NCBI RefSeq assembly: GCF_019429565.1 | Contig: NZ_JAHXSA010000001.1 | Span: forward strand, 744,001-808,000 | DNA: 64,000 nt | From: Schaalia sp. ORNL0103 | GTDB lineage: Bacteria; Actinomycetota; Actinomycetes; Actinomycetales; Actinomycetaceae | Direction of reading: 5' to 3' | In this document: in pieces, positions 43,772-58,390 of the stretch | Position numbering within the stretch: the stretch's first letter is position 1 | How the letters are laid out: every line of letters starts with the position of its first letter | Notes under the pieces: model-generated | The model's database searches: none | What the model saw: the letters and a program-made list of their open reading frames with translations, nothing else | What the model was told of the DNA's origin: nothing | Made by a program: the position numbers and the translations under genes

Positions 43772-44335
43772 GTGGCCGAAGTGCACGCAGATCGCGCATC
43801 GCGCGGCAAAGAAGTATTAGGAGTTGGCGACGTCGCACGCTCCCTGACCCGTATCGCCTACGAGATCGTTGAACGAAACGGCGGCAGCGATAACCTCGTC
43901 ATCGCAGGCATCCCCACTCGTGGCGCAACGTTGGCGCGTCGTCTCGTCAATCGGATTCGGGAAGTCTCCGGCACCTACGCGGAGCTCGCGATTATCGACA
44001 CCACGATGTACCGAGACGACCTGGCCTCTCAGCCCCTGAGGGCTCCGAAAGAGACCCTGGTGCCTCGCACTGGCATCAACGGCAAGACCGTCGTCCTCGT
44101 TGACGATGTGCTGTACACCGGCCGCACCATCAAGGCTGCGCTCGATGCTCTTACTCGTATCGGTCGCCCTGCGGCCGTTCAGCTCGCGGTCCTCGTCGAC
44201 CGTGGCCACCGCGAGCTTCCGATTCGCCCGGACTACGTTGGCAAGAACCTTCCGACCTCCCGCGACGAAATCGTCACCATTCTGCTCGACGAAACAGACG
44301 GGCGCGATGGCGTCCTTCTCGGGAAAGGCCTGTAA
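43772..44335 (+). CDS. pyrR: PyrR bifunctional regulator / uracil phosphoribosyltransferase
   Basis: A 187-residue PRTase-fold protein that binds the pyr leader RNA when UMP is high and also has weak uracil phosphoribosyltransferase activity. The PRPP-binding motif VVLVDDVLYTGRTIKAALD is near residue 110, with the flexible-loop region TMYRDDL before it and the C-terminal LPTSRDEIVTILLDE typical of the family. The GTG start lies 5 nt after AAGGAG, which is the sequestered RBS. pyrB follows after 3 nt. Confidence 0.96.
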   Translation: MAEVHADRASRGKEVLGVGDVARSLTRIAYEIVERNGGSDNLVIAGIPTRGATLARRLVNRIREVSGTYAELAIIDTTMYRDDLASQPLRAPKETLVPRTGINGKTVVLVDDVLYTGRTIKAALDALTRIGRPAAVQLAVLVDRGHRELPIRPDYVGKNLPTSRDEIVTILLDETDGRDGVLLGKGL

Positions 44336-44338
44336 ACG

Positions 44339-45325
44339 ATGAGCCTGAGCCATCTCATTTCGATCCGTGACTTGACGCGCGAGGAGGCGATTCTGATCCT
44401 CGACACGGCGGAGCAGATGGCCGCCACTCAGCGCCACGGCGTGAAGAAGCTTCCGACGCTTCAGGGCAAGACCGTCGTCAACCTCTTTTTCGAGGATTCG
44501 ACGCGCACCCGCATCTCCTTTGAGACCGCCGCCAAGCGCCTAAGCGCCGACGTCATCAACTTCCAGTCCCGCGGCTCCTCTGTCTCCAAGGGCGAGTCAC
44601 TCAAGGACACCGCGCTCACGCTGGAGGCCATGGGCGCGGACGCGGTCATCGTGCGCCACTCCTCGTCGGGCGCCGCACACCGTCTCGCGCACGCCGGCTG
44701 GATGAATCTGCCGGTCCTCAACGCGGGTGACGGCACCCACCAGCATCCGACGCAGGCACTCCTCGACGCAATGACCCTGCGCCGCCACTACGCACCGTCG
44801 CTCGGCGAGGATGGAACGCCCGCCCCCGGCTCCGGCCTCGACGGCGCACACGTCGTCATCGTCGGCGACGTCCTCCACTCGCGCGTGGCGCGCTCCAACG
44901 TCGATCTCCTGACGCTCCTGGGCGCCCGCGTCACCCTCGTGGCACCCCCGACGCTCCTGCCGATCGGCGTGGAGACCTGGAACTGCGACACCTCCTACAA
45001 CTTCGACGAGGCCCTGGCGAGCCGCCCCGACGCGGTCATGATGCTGCGCGTGCAGCGCGAGCGCATGTCGAGCGCGGGCGGTGGTTTCTTCCCGTCGCCC
45101 GGCGCCTACCACGCGGAGTACGGCCTCACCCCGGCACGCTTCGCCACACTGGCGCCCAACGCCGTCGTCATGCATCCCGGCCCGATGAACCGAGGCCTCG
45201 AAATCTGCGCTGAGGCAGCCGACTCAGACCAATCTGTCATCGTCGAACAGGTGTCGAACGGTGTGTGCATCCGCATGGCCGCCCTCTACCTGCTTCTCGC
45301 ATCGGAAGGACACAGCAATGACTGA
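44339..45325 (+). CDS. pyrB: Aspartate carbamoyltransferase catalytic subunit
   Basis: This 328-residue enzyme forms carbamoyl-aspartate, the committed pyrimidine step. The carbamoyl-phosphate motif [25 protein letters not shown] and MLRVQRERM are present. No pyrI regulatory subunit follows, so it is of the unregulated trimer type. It overlaps pyrC by 8 bp. Confidence 0.96.
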   Translation: MSLSHLISIRDLTREEAILILDTAEQMAATQRHGVKKLPTLQGKTVVNLFFEDSTRTRISFETAAKRLSADVINFQSRGSSVSKGESLKDTALTLEAMGADAVIVRHSSSGAAHRLAHAGWMNLPVLNAGDGTHQHPTQALLDAMTLRRHYAPSLGEDGTPAPGSGLDGAHVVIVGDVLHSRVARSNVDLLTLLGARVTLVAPPTLLPIGVETWNCDTSYNFDEALASRPDAVMMLRVQRERMSSAGGGFFPSPGAYHAEYGLTPARFATLAPNAVVMHPGPMNRGLEICAEAADSDQSVIVEQVSNGVCIRMAALYLLLASEGHSND

Positions 45326-46637
45326 ACAGACCCGTGACATCCTGATCACCGGAGCCTCGCTACTCGGCGGGGAACCCACCGACATTGCGCTGTCCGGTGG
45401 CACCATCGTCGCGATCGGTGCCGATGCTCGCAACGCCGTGCGTGACCCGCGCATCATCGACGCCGAAGGCCTGATCGCCCTTCCCGGCCTCGTCGACATT
45501 CACACCCACCTGCGCCAGCCCGGCGGCGAGGACGCCGAGACCGTTTTCACAGGTACGCGAGCGGCCGCGGTCGGCGGCTACACGGCCGTCCACGCGATGG
45601 CCAACACGACGCCCACACAGGACACGGCCGCCATCGTTGACCAGGTGCTGCGCCTGGGCGAAGAGGCCGACTGGGTCGAGGTGCGTCCCGTCGGTGCCGT
45701 CACCAAGGGCCTGGAAGGCAAGCAGCTCGCCTCTCTCGGCTCGATGGCCCGCTCGCGCTCGAAGGTCCGCGTCTTCTCCGACGACGGCAAGTGCGTGTCC
45801 GATCCCGTCCTCATGCGCCGCGCCCTCGAGTATGTCAAGGGCTTCGGCGGTGTGATCGCCCAGCACAGCCAGGATCCGGCCCTCACCGAGGGCGCTCAGA
45901 TGAACGAGTCGACGTTGTCCGGCGAGCTCGGCCTGGCCGGTTGGCCCGCCGTCGCCGAAGAGGCGATCATTGCCCGCGACATCCTGCTCGCCAAGCACGT
46001 CGGCTCGCGCCTGCACGTGTGTCACCTGTCGACCGCGGGTTCGGTTGACCTCGTGCGCTGGGGTAAGGCACAGGGCGTGGATATCACGGCCGAGGCCACG
46101 CCTCACCACCTGCTCCTCACCGAGCAGCTGGCCGCCACCTACGACCCGCTCTACAAGGTGAACCCGCCGCTGCGCCGTGCCGAGGACGTCGAGGCCGTGC
46201 GCGAAGGCCTCGCCGACGGCACGATCGACTGCATCGGCACTGACCATGCGCCGCATCCCCTCGAGATGAAGGACTGCGAATGGCAGGCCGGCGCGTTCGG
46301 CATGACCGGCCTGGAGACGGCGCTGCCGATCATCATCGAGACGATGGTGAACACGGGCCGCATGGACTGGGCGGACGTTGCTCGCGTAATGTCGACTGTT
46401 CCCGCCCAGATCGGCCGCGTGGAATCGCAGGGCCAGGGCCTGGTCGTCGGTGCCCCCGCACACGTCACCCTCGTGGATGCGACGGTGCGCGTGACGGTTG
46501 ACCCCGCCAAGCAGTGGACGCGCTCCACGAACTGCCCCTTCCGCGGCATGGAACTGCCCGGACAGGTGCGTTACACGATCTACAACGGCGTCCCGACGGT
46601 CGTCGACGCCACCCCGATTGCCAAGGAGGACCGATGA
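45318..46637 (+). CDS. pyrC: Dihydroorotase
   Basis: A 439-residue class I amidohydrolase converting carbamoyl-aspartate to dihydroorotate. Metal ligands are in [14 protein letters not shown], the central HVCHLSTA and the catalytic Asp in [13 protein letters not shown]. The ATG at 45318 lies within the end of pyrB and follows GGAAGGACAC; a longer frame upstream is inside pyrB. carA overlaps its stop by 4 bp. Confidence 0.95.
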   Translation: MTEQTRDILITGASLLGGEPTDIALSGGTIVAIGADARNAVRDPRIIDAEGLIALPGLVDIHTHLRQPGGEDAETVFTGTRAAAVGGYTAVHAMANTTPTQDTAAIVDQVLRLGEEADWVEVRPVGAVTKGLEGKQLASLGSMARSRSKVRVFSDDGKCVSDPVLMRRALEYVKGFGGVIAQHSQDPALTEGAQMNESTLSGELGLAGWPAVAEEAIIARDILLAKHVGSRLHVCHLSTAGSVDLVRWGKAQGVDITAEATPHHLLLTEQLAATYDPLYKVNPPLRRAEDVEAVREGLADGTIDCIGTDHAPHPLEMKDCEWQAGAFGMTGLETALPIIIETMVNTGRMDWADVARVMSTVPAQIGRVESQGQGLVVGAPAHVTLVDATVRVTVDPAKQWTRSTNCPFRGMELPGQVRYTIYNGVPTVVDATPIAKEDR

Positions 46638-47820
46638 CCACGTCCGATATCGCTCTGCTCGTCCTGGAGGACGGCACCGTTTTCAAGGGCCGCGCATGGG
46701 GCGCGAAGGGCCGCACACTCGGCGAGATCGTGTTCTCGACCGGCATGACCGGCTACCAGGAGACGCTCACCGACCCGTCGTACCACCGCCAGATCGTCGT
46801 TATGACGGCCCCGCACATTGGCAACACCGGTGTCAACGACGAGGATCCCGAGTCCTCGCGCATCTGGGTCGCGGGCTTCGTCGTGCGCGACGCCGCCCGC
46901 CGCGCCTCCAACTGGCGATCGCGCCGCGAGCTGGAGGACGAGCTTATCTCTCAGGGCATCGTCGGCATCGCGGACGTCGACACCCGTGCGATCACCCGGC
47001 ACATCCGCGAGCGCGGCGCCATGCGCGCCGGCATTTTCTCGGGTGACGCGCTGCCCGTGGGCGCGCAGTACCTGGGGGACGAGGCCGTGGCCTCCCTCAT
47101 GCGCATCGTCGCCGATTCACCCGCGATGAGCGGTCAGGCGCTCGCCGCCGAGGTGTCGACGGACGAGACCTACGTGGTGGAGCCCCTCGGCGACTTCGAG
47201 GGCAAGGAACCCATCGCGCGCGTCGTCGCCGTCGACCTCGGTATCAAGTCGCGCACGCCCTACCACCTGGCCGCGCGTGGAGCGCGCGTCTACGTGGTGC
47301 CCTCCACCGCATCTTTCGCCGACATCGAGGCACTCAAGCCGGACGGCGTCTTCTTCTCCAACGGCCCCGGTGATCCGTCGACGGCCGACCACGAGATCGG
47401 CGTGCTGCGCGCCGTCCTCGACGCGGGTATCCCGTACTTCGGTATTTGCTTCGGTCACCAGCTCTTCGGCCGCGCCCTGGGCTACGGCACCTACAAGCTG
47501 GACTATGGTCACCGCGGCATCAACCAGCCGGTGAAGGACGTGGCCACGGGCCGCGTGGAGATCACCGCTCACAACCACGGCTTCGCCGTGGATGCTCCGG
47601 TGGGGGAGCCTTCGGTCGCTCCCTTCGAGTCGGGCCGCTACGGGCGCGTCGAGGTCTCGCATGTCGGCCTCAACGACGGCGTCGTCGAGGGCCTGCGTGC
47701 CCTGGACATTCCCGCCTTCTCCGTCCAGTACCACCCCGAGGCAGCTGCGGGCCCGCACGACGGCGAGCTGCTCTTTGATCGCTTTATTTCCCTGATGACT
47801 GCTGCTAAGGAGACCCACTG

Positions 47821-47821
<1 letters not shown>
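46634..47821 (+). CDS. carA: Carbamoyl-phosphate synthase small subunit (glutaminase)
   Basis: A 395-residue class I glutamine amidotransferase that feeds ammonia to CarB. The nucleophile Cys is in [13 protein letters not shown], and the His-Glu pair in [10 protein letters not shown]. The N-terminal region has [16 protein letters not shown], typical for CarA. The ATG at 46634 has AAGGAGG upstream; the open frame continues further inside pyrC but is not needed. carB starts at the last base of its stop. Confidence 0.96.
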
Positions 47822-51116
<3,295 letters not shown>

Positions 51117-51120
<4 letters not shown>

Positions 51121-51983
51121 CTACTGCCGCAATCAAACCTGGTGGCGCCGCCGGCTTTGGCGACCGTCTCTACGCCGCCATGCGCACGTTTGGACCCGTG
51201 TGCGTGGGCATCGATCCTCACGCGGCCCTGTTGCAGGAATGGGGACTTGACGACAACGCGAACGGTGTGCGAGAGTTCTCCCTTCGCGTCATCGAGGCGC
51301 TCGGCGGTCGCGTCGCTGCCTTCAAGCCTCAAGCGGCTTTCTTCGAGCGTCACGGCTCTCGCGGCGTTGCCGTTCTTGAGGAGGTCATCGCCGCCTGCCG
51401 CGAGGTCGGCACGCTGTGCATTGTGGATGCGAAGCGCGGTGACATCGGCTCGACGATGGACGGCTATGCGCAGGCGTTCCTGTCGGATTCTTCTCCACTC
51501 GCCGGCGATGCAGTCACGCTCTCGCCCTACCTCGGCGTCGGATCGCTGACTCCCGCCCTTGAGATGGCGCAACAGACCGGCAGGGGAGTGTTCGTCTTGG
51601 CGCTCACGTCCAACCCTGAGGGAGCCTCCGTGCAGCACGCCCGCGGCGAGGACGGAACAAGCGTAGCGGGCCGCGTCGTGTCCCAACTGGCGGACTTTAA
51701 CAGGCAGTGTGACCAACAACACCTCGGCCCTGCGGGCATCGTCGTCGGGGCCACGGTCGGCGATGCGGTGAAGCGTTTGGGCATCGATCTCGCGTCGCTG
51801 AAAGGCGCTTTTTTGGCTCCAGGAGTGGGCGCACAGGGCGCTGGCCCGGCGCAGGTCAGGGAGGTTTTCGCCGGCGCCGAAGATGCTGTCCTTGCCTCGT
51901 CTTCCCGTGCAATCTTGCGCTCCGGCCCGAGTATCGCCGGCCTTCGAGACGCCTACCGTGCAACGGTCGATTCGCTGCAATAA
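51117..51983 (+). CDS. pyrF: Orotidine 5'-phosphate decarboxylase (type 2)
   Basis: A 288-residue enzyme giving UMP from OMP. The catalytic Asp/Lys set is in [18 protein letters not shown], with the [11 protein letters not shown] segment near the N-terminus. The longer type 2 PyrF is usual in actinobacteria. The ATG at 51117 overlaps carB. pyrD and pyrE are not in the window. The 100-bp gap after it holds a weak 5-bp hairpin at 51984-52012 and the mihF promoter region. Confidence 0.94.
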
Positions 51984-52084
51984 TCTGCTGTGTTACTAAA
52001 GAAGCAGCGTTTTGGTCTGGCACTAGTGGTCTGGAAGGTGACATAGTTTATTTACCGAAGATCCCAACCGAGGAGATGATCAGA

Positions 52085-52396
52085 ATGGCACTACCTGATC
52101 TCACGCCAGAACAGAGGGCGCAGGCTCTCGAGAAGGCAACGCAGGCACGGAGGCGTCGCGCCGAAGTGAAGAACGCGCTCAAGGCGCGCTCGATGAACCT
52201 GTCGGAGGTTTTGGAACTCGCTGATTCAGACGAAGCAGTCGCGAAGATGAAGGTGGTTTCGCTACTGGAGTCGCTGCCGCGCGTCGGCACGAACACGGCT
52301 GCCGTACTGATGGACGAGTACAAGATCGCCCAGAGCAGGCGCGTGCGTGGCCTCGGCCCCGTCCAGCGGAAGGCTCTCGTCGAGCGTTTCGGCTGA
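52085..52396 (+). CDS. mihF: Integration host factor, actinobacterial type
   Basis: A 103-residue DNA-binding protein of the mIHF family, unrelated to HU/IHF dimers of Gram-negatives. The N-terminal helix is Arg/Lys-rich (ALEKATQARRRRAEVKNALK) and a helix-two-turns-helix-like region follows (LPRVGTNTAAVLMDEY, QSRRVRGLGPVQRKAL). It compacts the nucleoid and is essential in mycobacteria. The ATG at 52085 with GAGGAG 9 nt upstream is preferred to one at 52076, which would abut the RBS. Confidence 0.92.
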   Translation: MALPDLTPEQRAQALEKATQARRRRAEVKNALKARSMNLSEVLELADSDEAVAKMKVVSLLESLPRVGTNTAAVLMDEYKIAQSRRVRGLGPVQRKALVERFG

Positions 52397-52423
52397 CGCG
52401 GTCAAGCGTGGCACACTTGAGTC

Positions 52424-52981
52424 ATGACTAAGGCTCAACTGACTGTCCTCGCTGGCCCTACAGCCGTTGGAAAGGGAACTGTTGTCGCTGCGCTTACGAA
52501 GCGCTACCCGACGCTCAACGTGTCGGTATCGGCAACAACTCGCGATCCTCGGCCCGGTGAACTGAACGGCGTCCACTACTACTTCGTTTCCGCACAAGAG
52601 TTCGATGCAATGATCGACCGCGGAGACATGTTGGAGTGGGCGCTTGTTCATGGAAAAAACAAGTACGGGACGCCTCGCGGACCCGTGGATGAAGCCCTCG
52701 CTGCTGGCAAGCCCGTGCTTCTTGAGATCGACCTGGCCGGCGCGCGCCAGGTCCGCACCAACAGGCCCGACGCTCAGTTCATTTTCCTCGCTCCACCTTC
52801 GTGGGAGGAGCTCGAACGTCGCCTTATCGGCCGCGGCACGGAAGGCCCCGAGGAACAGGCTCGCCGTCTGGCCACCGCCCGCGTTGAACTTGAGGCTGCC
52901 TCTGAGTTTGACCATGTTGTGATCAACGACGACGTGGAGCGCGCGGTGGATGAGCTGGCTCGGCTCATTGGCCTGGAGTAG
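52424..52981 (+). CDS. gmk: Guanylate kinase
   Basis: A 185-residue kinase making GDP from GMP. The P-loop is AGPTAVGKGTVV, GMP-binding residues are in SATTRDPRPGELNGVHYYF, and the lid region is RLIGRGTEGPEE. It sits in the mihF-gmk-rpoZ-coaBC-metK series common to actinobacteria. There is no strong RBS at the ATG; the short distance from a weak CACACT hexamer hints at leaderless initiation. Confidence 0.95.
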   Translation: MTKAQLTVLAGPTAVGKGTVVAALTKRYPTLNVSVSATTRDPRPGELNGVHYYFVSAQEFDAMIDRGDMLEWALVHGKNKYGTPRGPVDEALAAGKPVLLEIDLAGARQVRTNRPDAQFIFLAPPSWEELERRLIGRGTEGPEEQARRLATARVELEAASEFDHVVINDDVERAVDELARLIGLE

Positions 52982-53017
52982 TATCTATCTGAATCCGCCA
53001 CTGAGAGGAATACACGC

Positions 53018-53284
53018 ATGTCCGGAATTGTTGCCCAGCCCGTGGGCATCACGTCCCCGCCCATTGACGATCTGCTGGAGCACGTCGATTCCAAGTACGC
53101 ACTGGTTATCTTCGCTGCAAAGCGCGCGCGCCAGATTAACTCCTACAATCTGCAGCTTCAGCAGAACATGATCCAGTTCGTGGGTCCGGTCGTCGACGTG
53201 CAGCCGGATGAGAAGCCGCTTGCGGTTTCCCTGCGTGAGATCAACGAAGGCCTCCTGTCTCTCGAAGCTAACCCCGAGGCCTGA
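53018..53284 (+). CDS. rpoZ: RNA polymerase omega subunit
   Basis: An 88-residue subunit that assists assembly of beta' into RNA polymerase. The conserved core is [28 protein letters not shown], and the C-terminal region [15 protein letters not shown] follows. The ATG is preceded by GAGAGGAATACACGC. coaBC begins 2 nt after the stop. Confidence 0.94.
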   Translation: MSGIVAQPVGITSPPIDDLLEHVDSKYALVIFAAKRARQINSYNLQLQQNMIQFVGPVVDVQPDEKPLAVSLREINEGLLSLEANPEA

Positions 53285-53285
53285 C

Positions 53286-54511
53286 ATGGCAACGATCGTC
53301 GTCGGAGTGACCGGCGGCGTCGCAGCCTTTAAAGCACCCATCGTGGTCCGCGAGTGTCAACGCGCGGGCCACGACGTGTATGTCGCTGCGACGCGCGCAT
53401 CTTTGGATTTCGTTGGCCGTTCCACTTGGGAGGGCATCACGTCCCGCCCGGTCGCCGTGGACATTGCGGGGGAGGGGCGCGCCGAGCACGTGGAGCTTGC
53501 TCGCGTCGCAGACCTCATCATCGTCGTGCCCGCGACCGCGAATTCTTTGGCGCGCCTCGCCGGCGGCTTCGCCGACGACATGGTGTCGCTGACGGTTCTC
53601 GCATCTGACGCACCCGTTGTCGTTGCCCCTGCGATGCATTCCAACATGTGGCTGGCGCCCGCTACGCAGGCGAACGTTCGGACGCTTCGCGAGCGCGGCT
53701 TCCACGTCATCGAACCCGCTTCTGGTGCGCTTGGTTCCGGCGACAGCGGTGTCGGCCGCCTTCCCGAACCTGAGGACATCGCGCGGGCGGCTCTCGACGT
53801 CCTCGGTGCTCATGAGCAGGCATCAAACGCTCTTGCTGGTCGCACGGTTGTTGTTACCGCCGGCGGTACACGTGAGCCCATCGATCCGGTACGTTTTCTA
53901 GGCAATAAGTCGTCCGGCCGTCAGGGACTGGCGATCGCCTCGGCTGCGGCGCGAGCCGGCGCATCGGTACGCGTGATCGCCGCAAACATCGAGTCGGCTT
54001 TGCTCGCAACGTTGCCGACGGCCGTGCAAGTCACTCGGGTGGGCAGTGCTCTGCAGATGCGCGAGGCGACGATCGCTCAGGTGGCCGATGCCGATGCTCT
54101 TGTGATGACGGCAGCCGTCGCGGACTTCCGGCCCGAGGCCGCCTCGGAGTCGAAGATCAAGAAGGACCCATCCAACGAGGAAGCTCCGACGATTCGCCTG
54201 GTTCGTAACCCCGATATCCTCGCCGAGATCGGGCACAGCGACCAGCGCCCGCCCCTCGTCGTCGGATTCGCAGCAGAGACCGGTACCGACGACGAGATTC
54301 TCGCCTACGGCACCGACAAGGCAGCACGAAAGGGAGCGGATTTCATCTGCCTGAACCGGGTGGGGGAGACCGTCGGATTCGGAGACGTGCCCAACGACAT
54401 TCGGCTGCTCGATGCACGCGGGACCATCGCTGGCCGTTACGTCGGCTCAAAGGATGAGGTGGCCGCTGGTCTTGTCGGCCATATGGCTTCATTCCTTGAT
54501 AATCTAAAGCG

Positions 54512-54515
<4 letters not shown>
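53286..54515 (+). CDS. coaBC: Phosphopantothenoylcysteine synthetase/decarboxylase
   Basis: A bifunctional 409-residue CoA-biosynthesis enzyme. The N-terminal flavin decarboxylase (CoaC) has [12 protein letters not shown], the catalytic His in [11 protein letters not shown] and the loop [11 protein letters not shown]. The C-terminal CTP-dependent ligase (CoaB) has [19 protein letters not shown] and SSGRQG. The ATG at 53286 comes directly after the rpoZ stop; a longer frame inside rpoZ is not needed. metK starts within its last codon (GTGA overlap). Confidence 0.94.
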
Positions 54516-55695
<1,180 letters not shown>

Positions 55696-55699
<4 letters not shown>

Positions 55700-56331
55700 G
55701 CGAGGCAGCGGAAGCCGAGGACTACCTGCCCTCGTACGAGACCGAGGACGCTCGGCGCGCGTGGCGTCGGCGCACGAGCCTGGAGATGATCATCTCCGGC
55801 TTCATCGGCCTCGTCACGTCGTTCGTCCTCTCGATCGAGGCATGGCAGCTCGCCGCTGATTCTTCGGCGCGCTTCGGCTGCGATATTTCATCCGTCTTGT
55901 CATGTTCGGCGGTTGCGCAAACGTGGCAGGCACGGATCCTCGGCTTTCCCAATGCGTTCCTCGGCATCTTTTTCGAGGCCGTGGTTCTCGCTATTTCCGT
56001 CGCCATTTTCGCGGGCGTGAAGTTTCCGCGCTGGTACATGCTGGGCACGAACCTGCTGTACACGATCGCGCTGTTCTTTGCGTTCTGGCTGTTCGGACAG
56101 TCGTATTTCATCATCCAGGTGCTGTGCCCATGGTGCCTGTTGATCACCCTGACGACAACGCTCGTCTTCGGAGGAATCACTCGCATCAATATTCGCGATG
56201 GCGTCATCCCGGCGCCCGAGGGACTGCGGCGTATCGTCGCCCAGGGCCTCGACTGGGCCCTGTGGGGTCTGATCGTCTTTGGTGTGCTCGCCATGGTAGT
56301 CGCGAAGTACGGGCTGAAGCTTCTCGGCTGA
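55696..56331 (+). CDS. Vitamin K epoxide reductase (VKOR) family membrane protein
   Basis: A membrane protein of 211 residues with about five transmembrane helices. The Cys pair of the periplasmic loop is [11 protein letters not shown] and the active-site pair is CPWC in [16 protein letters not shown] homologues reoxidise DsbA-type disulfide oxidases using menaquinone, and in actinobacteria they drive disulfide formation in exported proteins. The ATG overlaps metK (ATGA). No fused thioredoxin domain is present, so a separate DsbA partner is needed. Confidence 0.9.
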
Positions 56332-56373
56332 GAGCGGGACGCAGATGTGTGCTGGCCGTGATTCACTAGGATC

Positions 56374-58356
56374 ATGACTTCCCAACAGGGCATGCTTGAC
56401 GGTTTCGATCCGCCGCGGTCTCGGGCCGCGGAGATCGCTCGCGTGCTCGTTGACGTCGATCTGCCGCACATGGATCGGCCACTCGATTACGTCGTTCCTG
56501 ACAAGTTCATTGACGAGGCCGAGGTCGGTCGCGCAGTTCGCGTACGGTTTTCCGGCACACGCGTAGATGGCTGGATCGTTGAGCGTACACGTCGCGATGT
56601 ACTTGACGACACCGCGCAGATCGAATCGGTATCGTCTGCAATCCCAGTGCTGACGCCCGCACTGTACGAGGCTGCACGTCGCATCGCGACGCGTTTTCTC
56701 GCAACGACCTCGCAGGTCCTGTCGCTCGCTATCCCACCGCGACATGCGCGCGGCGAAAAGACCGTCGTACAGGCACACGAGTCGGTGTGGCCATCCCTTC
56801 AAGCTCCGACTGTTTCCGAAGGCTGGGCATCGTATCGTGCTGGCGACGCGTTACTTCACCGCCTTGCAGCCGGAGAGTCTCCGCGTGCAGTCGTGACCGC
56901 GCTGCGTCCCCGGATGCGCACGTGCCTGTCGGATGCCGTCGCTGCCACTGTCTCGTCGGGACGCAGTGCCATCATCGTGACTGCCACCGGAGAGGACGCC
57001 GCACGATACGCACGCGCACTCGAGGAGGATCTCGGGGTGCCCGTCGCTGTCACAGGCGGTGAGGTGGCGCCCGAGGAGCGTTACCGCATCCACGCAGCCG
57101 CGACGCTCGGGCGTCTCCCGATTGTGGTCGGCACGCGCTCGGCAGCGTGGGTTCCGTGTGCGAAGCTGGGCCTCATCGTCATCTGCGACGACGGCGACGA
57201 TCGGCTGCGAGAGCGCAGGTTCCCTCGCTGCGACGTTCTTGATATTGCCGTGCAGCGGTGCGCGGTGGAGGGCGCGGGGCTCCTTGTTGCTTCCTTCGCA
57301 CGCTCGGTGAAGGCACAGGCTCTCGTGCGTTCTGGATGGGCAGTCAGTCTCGATCCGGTGCCCGGCGCGCTGCGCGACGCGACCCCACGTGTGCATCTGC
57401 ACGGCGCGACGGAAGCAGAACGTGAGGGCGCCAGCGGCCACATGCGCATTCCCCCGGCGGCGTTGCGCATGATTCGCCAGGGCCTGCGCGAAGGCCCCGT
57501 TCTCATCCAGGTCGCAGCGTCTGGATATTGGCCCACGGTCGTGTGCCGTCGTTGCGGCGAGCGTGCGCGCTGCCGCCATTGCTCGGGTCCCCTCGCAGTC
57601 AATAGCGGGGGAGAGGTCACCTGTTCGTGGTGTGCCCGCGCCACTGGCACTTGGCGGTGCCCACACTGCTCGGGAACAGAGCTACGCGCAGCTCGAGTGG
57701 GGTCTACACGTACCGCCGAGGAGATTGCACGCAACCTCCCGGACGCATCGGTCCTCGAGTCGTCGGCTGCCCACAGAATCAGCCGCCAGCTACCCTCACG
57801 CCCCATGGTCGTCGTTGCTACTCCCGGAGCGGAGCCAGACGTGGACGGTGGTTACGCCGCCGCCATCATCCTCGACGCGCACGCTTTGGCTGGGCGAGCC
57901 GAACTGTGGGCCCCGGAGGAGGCTGCCCGGCGGTGGCTCAACGCGCTGTCTCTTGTCCGCCCAGGCCACCCCGGCCTCGTCGTCGGGACGATTCCCGATG
58001 CCTTGGGGCAGGCACTCGTGCGCTGGGCTCCCACCGACTACGCCGATCGACTTCTCGACGAGCGTGAGGCTCTCGGCTTTTTCCCGGCTACGACGATGGT
58101 TGCCCTCGATGGGCCAGCGGCTCAGGTCCGTCAGGTTGCCGAACAGGTCATTCGCGATGGAGGAGCGGAGCTGGTCGGCACCGTCGTGCGCCCGGCGACG
58201 CGCGAGGGCGAGGAAAACGAAGTGCGCACGCTGGTGCGAAGCCCGTTGGCCGGGGCGACGTCGATGCTCGCCGTTCTTACCGAGATTCGACGCTCACGCA
58301 GTGCCCGCAAGGTTCCGCTCGTCAAAATGAGCGTGAACCCACCCGAGCTCTTCTGA
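56374..58356 (+). CDS. priA: Primosomal protein N' (PriA), helicase motifs degenerate
   Basis: A 660-residue PriA homologue for replication restart. The N-terminal 3' DNA-binding domain (RVLVDVDLPHMDRPLDYVVP) and the four-Cys-pair zinc region (CRRCGERARCRHC, CSWC, CPHC) are kept. The Walker A position reads VTATGEDAARY instead of GTGSGKT, and the DEAH position reads VICDDGDDR, so ATP hydrolysis and unwinding are unlikely. This loss is known for actinobacterial PriA. The ATG follows AGGATC closely. It stands between the VKOR gene and fmt, with gaps of about 40 nt. Confidence 0.9.
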   Translation: MTSQQGMLDGFDPPRSRAAEIARVLVDVDLPHMDRPLDYVVPDKFIDEAEVGRAVRVRFSGTRVDGWIVERTRRDVLDDTAQIESVSSAIPVLTPALYEAARRIATRFLATTSQVLSLAIPPRHARGEKTVVQAHESVWPSLQAPTVSEGWASYRAGDALLHRLAAGESPRAVVTALRPRMRTCLSDAVAATVSSGRSAIIVTATGEDAARYARALEEDLGVPVAVTGGEVAPEERYRIHAAATLGRLPIVVGTRSAAWVPCAKLGLIVICDDGDDRLRERRFPRCDVLDIAVQRCAVEGAGLLVASFARSVKAQALVRSGWAVSLDPVPGALRDATPRVHLHGATEAEREGASGHMRIPPAALRMIRQGLREGPVLIQVAASGYWPTVVCRRCGERARCRHCSGPLAVNSGGEVTCSWCARATGTWRCPHCSGTELRAARVGSTRTAEEIARNLPDASVLESSAAHRISRQLPSRPMVVVATPGAEPDVDGGYAAAIILDAHALAGRAELWAPEEAARRWLNALSLVRPGHPGLVVGTIPDALGQALVRWAPTDYADRLLDEREALGFFPATTMVALDGPAAQVRQVAEQVIRDGGAELVGTVVRPATREGEENEVRTLVRSPLAGATSMLAVLTEIRRSRSARKVPLVKMSVNPPELF

Positions 58357-58390
58357 GTCTGGGCCTGCGTAGTGCCGTAAACTGGCGACC

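Noticed and set aside
51984-52012. Hairpin after pyrF (CTGCT...AGCAG, then TTTT)
   Set aside because: The stem is only 5 bp with a 13-nt loop; too weak to call a terminator.
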